DNA of 64,000 bases, taken from NCBI RefSeq assembly GCF_000003815.2, contig NC_049995.1, positions 9,525,031-9,589,030 on the forward strand, read 5' to 3'. This stretch comes from Branchiostoma floridae. Its lineage: Eukaryota > Chordata > Leptocardii > Amphioxiformes > Branchiostomatidae. The translations under genes were made by a program, and so were the position numbers. The notes beneath the pieces are model-generated. The model worked only from the letters and a program-made list of their open reading frames with translations. It was not told the DNA's origin and did no database searches. Positions 13,141 through 25,180 of the stretch are shown piece by piece (the stretch's first letter is position 1; each line of letters begins with the position of its first letter).

Positions 13141-13640
13141 AGCGCTCTCATTGTACGTTTCTGCCCAACCGAGCTAAGTACAGGTCACAAAACTTACACA
13201 TGTTGGTAAGCAAAAGGACCGTAGTCTAGCCGTAGTCTCGAGCCTATAAGTTTGACTTCTTCTCGCTTCTTGGCAATTATGAACATTTGGATTGTACGAA
13301 TTTTGCTATGGTCTGCCACGGAACGTATGATGAATACAAATTGTGCAGTGCTATTTTTCAGGGAGTCCACTTCTTTCAATATGACTGAATGAGATATGTT
13401 TCTAACATCAACATACATAGTACAGTCTATCATGAAGTATACTTCATCAGCGTCTGACGCGTGTGAGGTACACAACTGACAGACTCTTTGCCCTAGAGGA
13501 GTGCGGTTATGTCCTTTTGATTGAATCCGCAGGTCGTGGCAACTGTGGCAGTCACAGTTACGCATTTTGACTTCTGGAGCATTCTGACAAACGGAGGCGT
13601 ACACGCAAGCTAGCGCAGGCAAAAATACTATCATACAATG
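13141..13640 (-). mobile_element. LINE 3' end with C-terminal coding remnant (family A)
   Basis: The minus-strand frame 13634-13194 includes 'LGQRVCQLCTSHASDADEV', the Cys-rich segment after the reverse transcriptase in many CR1/L2-like LINEs, and ends 'FIIRSVADHSKIRTIQMFI' followed by a basic tail. The 3' UTR holds 'acttagctcggttgggcag' and 'aaacgtacaatgag'. The closest relative in the window is 14330-14720. The reverse transcriptase domain itself is absent, so this is a truncated, inactive copy. Confidence 0.7.
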
Positions 13641-13681
13641 ATAGGAAAGTCCGTGTTTGCTGGAAATGATTCTGATATAGA

Positions 13682-13880
13682 TAGGTCATTGCAAATTCGT
13701 GCCCGAGGGCTAACTGCACTTAACATGAATGGGGATAAACAATCAAGTAGTGTAGACCAATATAGAATATGTCTACTCTATTCTAAAAGCTAACTCTAAA
13801 CTGTAACTTATGGGGTTCGACTTCTTTTCCCGAGACAACGGAAGACGAAGGATCCCACGTTTGTATATTTCTGTCTACAC
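13682..13880 (-). mobile_element. LINE 3' end fragment (family B)
   Basis: It matches the 3' tail at 4316-4510 almost base for base: 'cattgcaaattcgtgcccga', 'tagtgtagaccaatata', 'tgtctactctattctaaaa', 'ggaagacgaaggatcccac'. Orientation is minus. The coding part is lost. Confidence 0.7.
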
Positions 13881-14329
13881 ATTCAATCTTCAAGTTGGTA
13901 ATCTTAAAGGCATATAAATGTTTCAACTGTATATCTGTTGTTCATGCGACTTGTTTGTATATGTAGAAAGAACTGTTCCACTTCTGTAGTGCACATCCAA
14001 ATAGCAATGCTGTGTATTTGATATATGACACAGAGTGTATCTATATACGCGCAAAACCGTGATTGTCAATGATACCGTTGGCATACGTTGTTGAATCTTT
14101 TTAGAGTAAGGAACAACACTTGAACTTGGTCGGCGTTTCATCAGCCCATGGTGCTAATACCAACAATATTCCTACATGATAAGGAATTGAACATGTTTAA
14201 CACCTGTTGCTATCACATAAACTTGCCAATCTCTTCTAGCAAACACATCTAAACGTACACGTAATGCGATGATATCTAGAAGTGATCCCAATACAGTTTT
14301 ATGCCGTATAAATATCAATACAATAATAA

Positions 14330-14720
14330 ATGAGAACCTATATTGTACATTTTTGCCTAACCGAGCTATAAGTACAGACAAAACATATACAAACATAAAA
14401 CGTATCATAGATAGTCTAACACAGAAGTTCGGCTTCTTCTTGCTTCTTGGTAATGGTGAAAATGTAGGACTGTATGGGTTTAGCTATGGTCGGTTTGTCA
14501 AAACGAGTGCTACTCATGTGTCTTAAGTGAGAGAATCTACTTTCTATGTAACAAAATAGAGTATTTCTATCATTGACATACATAGTACAGTCAGAATGAA
14601 GAGTACTTCATCATCTACCATGTTTGAAGTACGAAATTGACAGACTCTTTGTTCTAGAGAATACATATTTGGCCTGACTTGCAAATGTGCTTCGCAAAGC
14701 AGACCAAAAGAAGGATATTT
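14330..14720 (-). mobile_element. LINE 3' end fragment (family A), degenerate
   Basis: This copy parallels 13141-13640 with 'ttttgcctaaccgagctata', 'cttcttggtaatggtgaaaa', 'acatacatagtacagtc' and, in the minus-strand frame, 'LEQRVCQFRTSNMVDDEVLF', in which one knuckle cysteine is lost. It is a decayed pseudogene-like copy. Confidence 0.65.
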
Positions 14721-15283
14721 AAGAAATATACCGTTGAAATTACCAATCAACTATTCCAAAGATCCCGAAGGTATACTATGATGGTAAAACCGTCACTTCT
14801 GACCAATGTTGACCTGACCTGGTATGCTATATGATACGATACAGATGTACCGAAAATACGTGGTACCACCTTCAATACCATAGAAGAAGCTTTGGGTACG
14901 ATAACAAAATATGCTACTCTATGTATATCAATGTAGAATAAGAATTAATGGAATATAGTAAATGAAAACATTTTTTTCATACATATATTCCTAATGGATT
15001 AAGTATAGGTCACAACAAACGAAGAGTATACAGATACATACATAAATGGTCAAGCTAACAAGGCAAGTAAATTCGGGTTCTCCTTACTACTTTGCTGGAA
15101 AAGTACATAAAGATAATACGTTTTATGACCAAAGGCTTCTCTAAACTTATTAGAAATATGAATTCATCTGTAGCCAAGCCAATTTCTATCAGATCATATC
15201 AACAGTATTAACATAGACTTACTGGATCACCGGTTTGACATGCGATGGGAAACAGGTCAAGACATATAGAATACTAATGTACA

Positions 15284-15389
15284 NNNNNNNNNNNNNNNNN
15301 NNNNNNNNNNNNNNNNNNNNNNNNNNNNNNNNNNNNNNNNNNNNNNNNNNNNNNNNNNNNNNNNNNNNNNNNNNNNNNNNNNNNNNNNN
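15284..15389. other. Assembly gap (106 N)
   Basis: A run of 106 ambiguous bases. Any open frame crossing it is meaningless. A weak family A LINE 3' relative lies just before it at about 14990-15130 (ggtcacaacaaacgaag). Confidence 0.98.
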
Positions 15390-16699
15390 AATCATTATTG
15401 ATACTCGTTGTCTTTATCATGATAGGTCATGGCTGGAGGTCAGAGGTCTAATATCTTGAACAGTGTTTTGAATGTTTGTATTCACGGAGTGGTTTAAAGA
15501 TATAGTAGCAGTGAATTCTAGCTCGTTGCACCTTTATAAAAAAACGTTCTTTTTCCGATTTCTTGTTACAATTTTTGCAATTGCAAAGATGATTTCAGGC
15601 TGTGTTTGGGTGGCTATGCATTTGTTTATGACGTGCTGTGGATGGTTGTAACTGACCATATATAGACTTGTGAATTCTAGACAGTTTCCAACGTGTCCTA
15701 CAAGTCTATCCAAACCTGGAAAATCATACATAAACATGAAAGTTTACACAAGTGTTGGTAAATATCTTCAGGAGTTTTGTAAATAGAAAAACGACTTTTT
15801 TTACCATTAAAACGATTATAGGCTGACAACGGTCACTGCGACATTTGTAGTATTAACAAAGCATGAAAACAATTTGATATTTAGATAGCGACTACTGTCT
15901 TTAATTTTCTTATTAACTTCTATTTCAGAACCTAACATGTAACTAGATTGGCATATCTCATCTCAATCTAACGTTAAAAACAGCCATTTATGTATACATA
16001 ATATGAATTTATTAGATGTAATGTGTTGTTCCAAGACAAAATGATGACCTCTGTCACACATATCAATTTCAATCACACAATTGATACATTTATGACTTTT
16101 GGAGCGATTCTTTTAATCGGTATAGATTTAAAGAATGTAATCAAATGCAATATCCATTCATCAATTTATTAACGCACACGTATTATGTCTTTTTTTAACA
16201 AGTACGCGTATGCAAATATGACACGATTGAAAAGCTAGGATCGTGAGAAAAACTAGCTATGTGATAGAGGATTCTTGTATTTCTTTGTTGGATCCCTAAA
16301 ATCTATCTTATATCAATGTCTTACATAAATAGGTCTTTGCAATAAGCGTCAATGAGGACATATTTAGCAACTGAAGACCTTTACTGACTATATCTTTTGA
16401 TCCGACAGCTATCATAATGCTACGATATGTAATTACGTAAAAGATTGCCTTGTAATTAGAAATGATAGTGACACTTGCGTTTAGGCCCACCTAATTGTAT
16501 GAAGGTTTTCTAATTATCCTATATTGTTAGATTTGTAGAATTTTATTATCATATATTGTTTAATTAGTAGAATTTTAAGATCTATTCTGTATTATATTCC
16601 TTTTCTGTAGTTTATAAAAAAAATCACCATACACAAGTCACCGTACTTTTATCGTGTCAATAAAGCTTACTATCGTACATTTAACTCAACCTTTTGAAG
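15390..16699. other. AT-rich intergenic DNA, nothing recognised
   Basis: No coding signature, RNA gene or clear repeat was recognised. Several poly-T and AT-rich runs are present. Confidence 0.5.
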
Positions 16700-17060
16700 T
16701 ATAGCCAATGTTAACCGATTAGAAGTCACATTAGGTCACAACAAAGACAAAACAGGAATAAACATGTTGTATTCATGAAAGTACCGTATTCTAGCAAAGA
16801 CGTTGGTTTCTTCTCGCTTCTAGGTAATGGTGAAAATGTAGGATTTGTATGGATTTAGCGATAGTTGGTTTGGCCAAACGCATGAGGAAAAACAAATTTA
16901 CCATATGTTAGTCATATGTCTAAAGTGGGGGATCTACTTTCAATATAAGTGTAACTAAAGAAGGATATTTCTATCATTATCAAACACAATACAATCTACG
17001 GTGATGTGAATTTCATTGCCTGACGTGCTTGACATACAAAATTATTAATATGATATCTAC
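16700..17060 (-). mobile_element. LINE 3' end fragment (family A)
   Basis: It shares 'acattaggtcacaacaaag', 'cttctcgcttctaggtaatgg', 'tgaaaatgtagga' and 'atttctatcattatcaaac' with the copies at 11275, 13141 and 14330, in the same minus orientation. The coding frame is fully broken. Confidence 0.6.
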
Positions 17061-20000
17061 AGGTTATTTGCTGTAGATGATATTTATATGTGGTGTTATT
17101 GTTCCAGATCCTGTAGACAGTTGGAAAACCGGTCAAGATATATTTTCAAATTGAGTTTTTTGTGTGAATGATACATAGTTGATAATGAATACCCCTAAGC
17201 TTATGGGAGAGCTAGTGACATAATATATGAGTAAATGATAGTCAAATTAGCTTTTTTTATGATAGATTATGACAAAAATAACGGTGATAAACGTACGTTT
17301 CACAAGTTGTATACCATTCGGTCTTTCAAGACAGATGGATGCCAAAAACAACATATAGAACGATTACAAGTTCAATGCACTTGTAATTGAGATGTTATTG
17401 CATGTTTTGTTTGTTATGCCATATGTCCATGTTTTCTGTGTAATTTTGATACACTTACATGCGACAGCTAAAACCAAGTCAAGCAATAAACAATAAATAA
17501 CTAAACAAACGGAGAAAAATAGAATCAAACGATAGAATAATGTTGTAAGCATGAATAATGTTATAGATTTCGTAAGCTAAAATAAGTACTTTTTGAAAAC
17601 TGATACAAAATGTGAGCACAGTTAAAAGGCATTAGATATGATGTTACGGTGTTATTGTCACACTTGTTGCCCGTGTCATTTCAATAGGTCATATTTTTTT
17701 CATGTAAAAGAGCAATAGCTCCATGTCAAACGTGAACAAAATTCAAAATTAAGGTCACCGTCACCATTAAGACACGCTTGCTATAAAGCGTCTGTCGTCT
17801 TTGGAGAATGATTATACCAACATGATTATGTTCTTTTTAGATATGCCATGAGCGAAACAACATTTCACAAACAAGAAAGAATTTGTAATGTTGCGTTTTG
17901 CTGTAAATGTATCATTGACATGTTTGTTGTTGTAGTTTTATCAAAATTGTACAGCTTATATCATTAAATGGCCTCACATTCTCAAAGCACAATTTGGCTA
18001 CACTTGTCATCGTTAATAAGACGTACAGTATGAATGATAGCGTGGATGAATCTGAAGTGAAAATATCAGATTTTGTTGACAGTCAAGCAAGCGGTTCAGT
18101 GACTGAGTGTTTTAGATGCCATGTTTATTATTATTACTATGAAACCAACTATTTCAGAAATCACTGAAACTTGTGATAGGCTTATTATGTATACACATAT
18201 ATGTATACATACGGATATGTATATATACATTAATACATAGGTGTATACATACAGATATGTTCTATCTATCTTTACTATTTTGTATTATTAACGTTTCCAT
18301 TGTGTATTTAGAAAGCATAACTATAATTTCACGAAAATTTTGATAATTATGCATTTTAAGGGTGAAATTTCACGAAAATTGTAATAATTATGCATTTTTA
18401 GGGTTAACAAATGGTTGATGATATTAGTGGGTGCTATGTTGAAAATTTTTTGTCGTCCCAAACATAGCATTCACAGGGTTTTCTATGTTGATTATTCGAT
18501 ACCTATCCGAATGGTGAAAAGGACACAATGACATTTAAGCTTTATGCATTAAGCAAGCAATACTGTCAATGTGATAGAGGTCACAATAACCATTAAATAA
18601 CAGTTGCCGGGTATCTCTTTTTACTGGAGGTGGGGTAATCTAGTATTCTTAAGTGGGGACAACCCTTTGCATAAAAGGAGGTTTCGTGTCCTTATAACAA
18701 CAAATGCTTATTGTATATGCATCTAACATTTCTGGTGTGATACCTTGAGTGTAGGCTAGGCAATATTTATTTTGTTTACTTGAGTGACTTACACCAATGT
18801 CAATGCTAATTAAGTAATGGCTACGATACGGGTGTGTATTTGTTGACAACAGTTGTTGTATACAGCTCAAGGTGATACGATGACAATTTACGTGCCATAA
18901 CGCTGCAAATATGTAGTATTTCTTAAACGTTGCTGAAGCAGCATCTGAATGCAAAATTAAGACCAGATGGTCGACTGGAAAGGCTGCAAAATGGAAAACG
19001 TTTCCTCTTTGTAAAATGCGACATCTTTAAGTCTTTGTTTGATCTTACACATAGTGACGACATACAGGTTTTTCAAGAGATATGTTAGGCTTTAGTTGTC
19101 AAACGCTGTGGCGTCATTGTAGCAATTAACCCGAACTAGAGTATAACAAGTATCCCCAATGCTTTGTTAGATTCTCAATCTTCTTTTTTTTTTCATGTAT
19201 TGTGTTGGGAAAATGGCGCTATGTGATACTGTAGACCCTTGTAATTAATTTTCGTCCACGTATCGAAATGACCTGATAAGCTTGTTCGATCTTGAAGACA
19301 GATCTGTTTTGATTGATTTGCCAGTTGTCATGGCAATATACATTTGAAAGAGGGAGGGGGTTTAACGTTACGTTATGTCGGTTGCGGTTATGCACGGTGA
19401 AACAGGTATACCAGTAACGGAACCGTTTTAAACGTTATACGCCAACGGTGGTAGTCAAAATGTCGGCGGTGGTTCTTTTCTTTGTCTATGTCTCAAATTC
19501 ACTTAGACTTGCATGCTTTTTTGTCTCATGTGTGCAGGTGGTTGTGTTAATATCTGGTTTATTCAAGAAGGTACTTGCTGTACATTAGGCTTAGTTTGAT
19601 ATTTCTATTGCAGCTTTTGATGCTTTGTTTTAATGTCTCCCGACTTGTCTGTGATACAATATACACAATCCTGTTGCAGATGCTTAACAGATTTTAATTT
19701 TAATTCTAATTTTGATGGAAAAGGAAATAAAGTAGAGAATGTCTATCTTTATTGGTGCATTTAGTATCATATTCGTAGATAACTGTGCTTTAAACAAGTC
19801 GGTTACAGCAACTGTACCAGAAGACACGGAAAGACATAGTAATATAATTCTTTTGTTGCAAATGTAGTAGATAGGTGCCAATGACAAACATTAACTAATC
19901 TAGAACTATGGATATCATTTTATGCAAATTAAAGCGATCTTTTCATGTTTTTCTCCAAAATTTAAACATCTCATCAGGCAAATTCAGCCGGCTACCTTGA

Positions 20001-20768
20001 GGGTCGTTGGGCTTGACATCGTAACAGAGGCTAATGGCTGTTTGGTCTTGGACGGCCCCATTTTAGTTGAGGGGGTAATGTTGTAGGAAAACACATACTA
20101 AACTTATATGTCAGGAGGATATTATAATGGATTTATTTTGTGTATGAATTTCAAACAATATTTACAATATTACTGTAGCAGAACCTACAATATATAAGCA
20201 TCCAATTACAGTAAGTAAAAAGGCTGCCGAATCAACCCCCCTACGTTACGCTGTGGTACGTTCTCCTGGTGTTAGATTCATACGTACAAGTAGAAGTTTC
20301 CAATAACGAGCGAACCGACGGAGGCACAGTGGCGGTCTGGTCTTGGTGGACGTGCTGAGAGATTTTTTATTAATGGCGAGGTACAATTGAGTAAGGCCTT
20401 CGATATTGTCCTAGTAAAGGAACCCACCAATAAGGTGCCAGCCAGGAAATTTGAAATCGTTGAGTCTTTGACAGTTAGGCTTTTCGGGAAGTGAGAACGC
20501 GGCTTCGCGGTCTAGCTGAGCAAGACCAAACGGTCCTGGGAGCAAGTGGGTGTAGGGGGCCTTGTGCCGGCTGTCATTTATTGTCGCCGGCCTATCCTTA
20601 TATTTCCCGCGTTGAGCGAAGACGACCGCGAGCTTTCATTTTGGTACGTATTGTTTGTTTGATATGCATTTATTTCTTCATTCATTTATTTCTTATAATT
20701 ATCCTTTCCCTGAAAGAGGAATGCATTTTGTTTTTGCTGGTGTGATATTTTTATTTCTATTTCTCTCA
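17061..20768. other. AT-rich intergenic DNA with small repeats
   Basis: A short direct repeat (atttcacgaaaatt... aattatgcattttaaggg) occurs at about 18327 and 18366. An alternating tatacatata tract lies at 18185-18260. A locally GC-richer stretch, 20220-20660, has no recognised gene. I see no supported exon. Confidence 0.5.
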
Positions 20769-20910
20769 GCAGCCAATCAGAGCTTAGATATTACCTGTTG
20801 AGAAAATATGATCAATCTTAGCCAACCAGAGCTTAGTTAAGATATCAGCTGTGCGGCAGATATTAGCAACATTAGCCAATCATAGCTTGGATTGAATATT
20901 ACCTGTTTAT
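20769..20910. repeat. Three-copy repeat carrying CCAAT motifs
   Basis: The word 'agccaatcagagcttag' appears three times with variation (about 20770, 20820 and 20874), with 'atattacctgtt' following two of them. The spacing is about 50 and 55 bp. Each copy carries a CCAAT or near-CCAAT box. It could be a small tandem duplication with no function or a cluster of NF-Y type sites. I cannot tell which. Confidence 0.6.
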
Positions 20911-21289
20911 CAAATGCTTTTTACTCACAAACGATGCTGTGATGTTAATGTTATATCATTGTGAGCAAACAGTCTGACAAAAAGATACGGGTAAAACATT
21001 CGGCATTTTCCTTTAAATGTTCCTTTCTAGTTCTTCATAGATGTTTGATGCACTTTGATTGATCTGAGATAACATTTGTTTCACACTTCTGTACTTGGGT
21101 CTCTACGTTCGGGAGGAAATCTTGAAATACAATATAGTTTACCGCATTGATAACTGCTTTTAGCCAGTGTCTATAGACCACTGAGGTCCCTTTAATGAAA
21201 ATAAATAAATCATTCCATATCACTTGGGTTCTTACAATGTTTAAGGGGTAAGGGTAATTCTAATGTGGTTGTTGGTTGTATTTTATTTG

Positions 21290-22650
21290 CCCTGTCCTGG
21301 GTGCTGAGTGTGTTTCCCTGTCCCTTGTGCTGACTGTGTTTCCCTGTCCTGGTGCTGACTGTGTTTCCCCGTCCCTGTTGTTACCCAGGTTTCACTGTCC
21401 CTGGTGCTGACTGTCTTTCATTGTCCCTGGAGCTGACTGTCTTTCACTGTCCCTGGTGCTGTGTTTTCCTGTCCCTGGTGCTAACTGTGTTTTCCTGTCC
21501 CTGGTGCTGACTGTGTTTCCCTGTCCCTGTTGTTGACGATGTTTCACTGTCCCTGGTGCTGACTGTGTTTCCCTGTCCCTGGTGCTGACTGTGTTTCCCT
21601 GTCCTGGTGCTGACTGTGTTTCCCCGTCCCTGTGGTTAGCCAGGTTTCACTGTCCCTGGTGCTGACTGTCTTTCATTGTCCCTGGAGCTGACTGTCTTTC
21701 ACTGTGCCTGGTGCTGTGTTTTCCTGTCCCTGGTGCTAACTGTGTTTTCCTGTCCATGGTGCTGACTGTGTTTCCCTGTCCCTGTTGTTGACGATGTTTC
21801 ACTGTCCCTGGTGCTGACTGTGTTTCCCTGTCCCTGGTGCTGACTGTGTTTGCGCGTCCCTGTTGTTGACTATGTTTCCCTGTCCCTGACGATGTTTCCC
21901 TGTCCTTGGTGCTGAGTATGTTTCCCTGTCCCTGTTGCTGACTGTGTTTCCCTGTCCCTGGAGCTGACTGTCTTTCACTGTCCCTGGTGCTGACTATGTT
22001 TCCCTGTCCCTGGTGCTGACTGTGTTTCCCTGTCCCTGGTGCTGACTGTGTTTCCCTGTCCCTGGTGCTGACTGTGTTTCACTGTCCCTGGTCCTGACTG
22101 TGTTTCCCTGTCCCTGGTGCTGACTGTGTTTTCCTGTCCCTGGTGCTGACTGTGTTTCCCTGTCCATGTTGTTGACGATGTTTCACTGTCCTTGGTGCTG
22201 ACTGTGTTTCCCTGTCCCTGGTGCTAACTGTGTTTTCCTGTCCCTGGTGCTGACTGCGTTTCCCTGTCCCTGGTGCTGACTGTGTTTGTGCGTCCCTGTT
22301 GTTGACTATGTTTCCCTGTCCCTGTTGCTGACGATGTTTCCCTGTCCTTGGTGCTGAGTATGTTTCCCTGTCCCTGTTGCTGACTGTGTTTCCCTGTCCC
22401 TGGAGCTGACTGTCTTTCACTGTACCTGGTGCTGACTATGTTTCACTGTCCCTGGTCCTGACTGTGTTTCCCTGTCCCTGGTGCTGACTGTGTTTCACTG
22501 TCCCTGGTCCTGACTGTGTTTCCCTGTTCCTGGTGCTGACTGCGTTTCCCTGTCCCTGGTCTTGACCTTGCTTCCCTGTCCCTGGTCCTGACTGTGTTTC
22601 GTTGCCCCTTGTGGTGTGTTTTCCTGCTCCTGGTGCTGAAAAAAGTTTCC
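21290..22650. repeat. 26-bp minisatellite array with higher-order repeats
   Basis: The basic unit is 26 bp (ctgtccctggtgctgactgt + gtttcc), repeated about 50 times with substitutions and small indels. Longer blocks are themselves duplicated: the variant 'gtcctggtgctgactg' followed by 'tttccccgtccctg' recurs 255 bp apart (21346 and 21601), and a 'cgtccctgttgttgactatg' block recurs 436 bp apart (21855 and 22291). Because 26 is not a multiple of three, long open frames appear in the array by chance. Confidence 0.95.
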
Positions 22651-22997
22651 CTGTTTGTAACAAACTACTAGAGCCCAAGATTCCATTGGTGACAAGTTTA
22701 GAGCTACACATATGGATCGCTTAATGTATGGTATGAGCAGAAAACACTTTGACCTTTTCATGTCGAGTAGAAGCAGACAGAGGTTGACGACAAAAACATG
22801 ACGTGCGATATTTGAGCCTTGCTAGGAGAGGCTTGTTCGCCAGCTGGTATGCTGGGTGTAAGAGCGCTTGTCATGAAATCTCTTCCATTTACCAGTAAGA
22901 CGAAGCTGATGTTCGGTATCGGATAGCAGGGAAACCGGAAAAAACGGTTTACTGGTCTGCCGGTTATAAAAGCGCTTGTCATGAAATCTGTCAATAT
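22651..22997. mobile_element. Unclassified dispersed element splitting the minisatellite
   Basis: From about 22657 to 22946 this segment matches 23759-24056 closely: 'aacaaactactagagccc', 'ttaatgtatggtatgagcag', 'aaaacactttgaccttttca', 'agcgcttgtcatgaaatct', 'gaagctgatgttcggt'. The minisatellite runs up to it and resumes after it at about 22998, so it appears to be an insertion. The 'aagcgcttgtcatgaaatct' word occurs twice inside this copy. No coding domain was recognised. Confidence 0.7.
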
Positions 22998-23200
22998 CTA
23001 AGTTTCCCTGTCCCTGGCACTGACTGTGTTTCCCTGTCCCTGGTCCTGACCGTGTTTCCCTCTCTTTGACTGAGTTTCTGTGTCCCTTCTCCTGACTGTG
23101 TTACCCTCTCTCTGACGGAGTTTTTGTGTCCCTGGTGCTGACTGTGTTTCCTTGTCGCTTAATGTATTTCCAAGTCCCTAAGTGTGTTTCTCTGTCCATG
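22998..23200. repeat. Distal part of the 26-bp minisatellite
   Basis: Same unit family as 21290-22650 (tttccctgtccctggcactg), fading into diverged copies (ctctctttgactgagtttct) by about 23200. It continues the array after the element at 22651-22997. Confidence 0.85.
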
Positions 23201-23239
23201 ACAGTGTTTTCTGACTGTATAATCTAGTTGGTGAATTTT

Positions 23240-23430
23240 TTCGTTTTAGAACTAAATAAGCAATTTCTATCATTAACATGCAATCTACGATGAAGTACAC
23301 TTATTCCATGACAATTCATTACAGTATTCAAGGTACAACATTGACACATTCTTTAGGAGAACTATGTTTATGCTGTCCTAATTCAAACCATAATTTTTCA
23401 CTAATTCTTAGTTCAGCCATGCTACTTGAA
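23240..23430 (-). mobile_element. LINE 3' coding remnant (family A), degenerate
   Basis: It contains 'atttctatcattaacatgca', 'atctacgatgaagtacactt' and 'caacattgacacattcttta', matching the segment that encodes the Cys-rich tail in the copies at 13141-13640 and 14330-14720. The orientation is minus and the frame is broken. Confidence 0.55.
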
Positions 23431-23519
23431 AAAAAAAATAACGGTTCTTGGTGGGAAACCAGTGTATAGATGTTGGCATATTGGCGCACCAAATCCGTAG
23501 TGTGTTTTTTGGCACACAA

Positions 23520-23700
23520 TTAGATAGATTAGCCGAAGAGGCTCGGTGGGCGTCACTCCACCGTCAGGGGAAGTCGTGTAAAGTGCATTTCCCAAGGGCA
23601 CAACGTCGGGGCATGGTGGGAATCAAACTCGGAACCTTTCGATTCCGAGTCAAACGCTCTACTAGTTACGTCACATTAACGCCACCACTATGCTGCCTAC
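23520..23700 (-). mobile_element. tRNA-headed SINE fragment
   Basis: In reverse complement: a box A-like 'aactagtagagcgtttgac', a box B 'gagtttgattccca', then 'gttgtgcccttgggaaatgc' and 'actttacacgactt'. The same order (tRNA head, then the gtgcccttggga segment) is seen in the SINE at 51640-51840. The 5' end is near 23693 and the 3' part is truncated near 23525. Confidence 0.65.
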
Positions 23701-23754
23701 ATGTCTTGAATTCATAATTTTCAAATACTTCTTCTGTATTTGTTCTTTGGTCAA

Positions 23755-24060
23755 ACTTTGTATCAAACTTCTAGAGCCTAAAGCTCCATTGCTGACAAGT
23801 TTAGAGCTGTAAATATGAATTGCTTAATGTATGGTATGAGCAGAAAACACTTTGACCTTTTCATGTCGAGCAGAAGCAGACAGAGGTTGACCAGGGGAAA
23901 ATATGACGTGCGATATTTGAGCCTTGCTACTAGAGGCTTTTTTGCCAAATGGTATGCCGGGTGTAAAAGCGCTTGTCATGAAATCTGTCCATTTGCCAGT
24001 AGAACGAAGCTGATGTTCGGTGTTGGGTAACCGTTAAACCAGACAAAAACGGTCTACAAC
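23755..24060. mobile_element. Second copy of the unclassified dispersed element
   Basis: A close copy of 22657-22946, about 1.1 kb further on. Both copies end near a run of A/C followed by 'aacggt' and 'cta' or 'tta'. A 71-codon open frame in this copy is not preserved in the first, so coding function is not supported. Confidence 0.7.
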
Positions 24061-24894
24061 TGAAAGTGCACCTGTGTTTGGACTTAATCGCCAACGTACT
24101 CAAGTTTTCTGTAAATTCAAATAGATATTTTGTTTTATAGATTACAGCACAATCTTATTTTACCTTGATGTATGTCTATCACTGATTGTGAGTTCACTCT
24201 ATGTTCACTTTCTGTTAAGTCATAATTTGTTGTACATTTTTGTTATGTTTTGCATTACATGTTGTATTTCAATCTGGATTCCATGAAGAGTAGTGATTTA
24301 TTACTGAAGGAGATCGCGGTACACCAAACCAAACTGACGCGCGCGCATGAATTTTAGTCCGTTTTCATAAAAAAATGATAACTTCATTGCACGACAATTG
24401 TAAAGGATACAATGTGTGGCAACCTGTAAGGAACTAATCCATTTTATGAATGGAAATAGTATTAACAATCAAGCTAGTATTAGGCATTTTATTTTTTTGA
24501 ACAATATGTTTATTACAGTCCGCTACTTAAAGAAAGTATGGCATTGCCTCGTTTTTTAAAAGATTTGTATATAAATTGACCAATTTATGTAGATATATCG
24601 TAATGGTAGTAACTTGAAAATTTGTCTTGTTATGTGGTAACATTGAATCAAACATTTATAGACTGTAACAATTTTTGCCTCTCTCTGTCATAAGATCACG
24701 ATCATACTGTGCGTGGTAAAAAGAAGCAACAAAAACGAGCGTAACATATGCATTCATTTATACAAGTCATTGACTCACTTGAGACGTCCCTGACATTCTT
24801 AAAGGCATTGGCTGTTGCTATGTGCCTGTCTTTCTGTGTATGCTTAGACGAGCTATATTTGATTACGTATCAGTAACAGAAGACGGACACTGAT

Positions 24895-25052
24895 GTCTTA
24901 GACTGCGAAAGTAAATGTCATAGACTGCGAAAGTTAATGTCATAGACTGCCAAAGTTAATGTCATAGACTGCCAAAGTTAATTAATGTCATAGACTGCGA
25001 AAGTTAATGTCATAGACTGCGAAAGTTAATGTCATAGACTGCCAAAGTTAAT
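24895..25052. repeat. 22-bp tandem repeat, 7 units
   Basis: The unit is gtcatagactgcgaaagtta + at, present seven times. One base alternates between units (ctgcg or ctgcc), and one unit carries an extra 'taat'. The copies are contiguous with no spacers, so it is not a CRISPR array. Confidence 0.95.
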
Positions 25053-25180
25053 ACCAAATTCTCTCTCTATATATGTGGACGATGTAAAAAGAAGACAATG
25101 CAACGTTTGGTATACATTGTCTACATAAAAAGACACAACAACAGTTTCAGTGTGCCCAGTAAATCCATTTATTAATTTAA

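Noticed and set aside
15235-15459. Open frame spanning the N run
   Set aside because: It exists only because unknown bases were translated.
22079-22761. Long minus-strand open frames encoding Gln/Thr/Gly-rich repeats
   Set aside because: They are read from the 26-bp minisatellite, which lacks stops in several frames. There is no splice context or domain.
23815-24030. 71-codon frame in the dispersed element
   Set aside because: The second copy of the element breaks the frame, so coding is not conserved.
24895-25052. CRISPR array
   Set aside because: The 22-bp units are contiguous with no unique spacers, and the window is eukaryotic.
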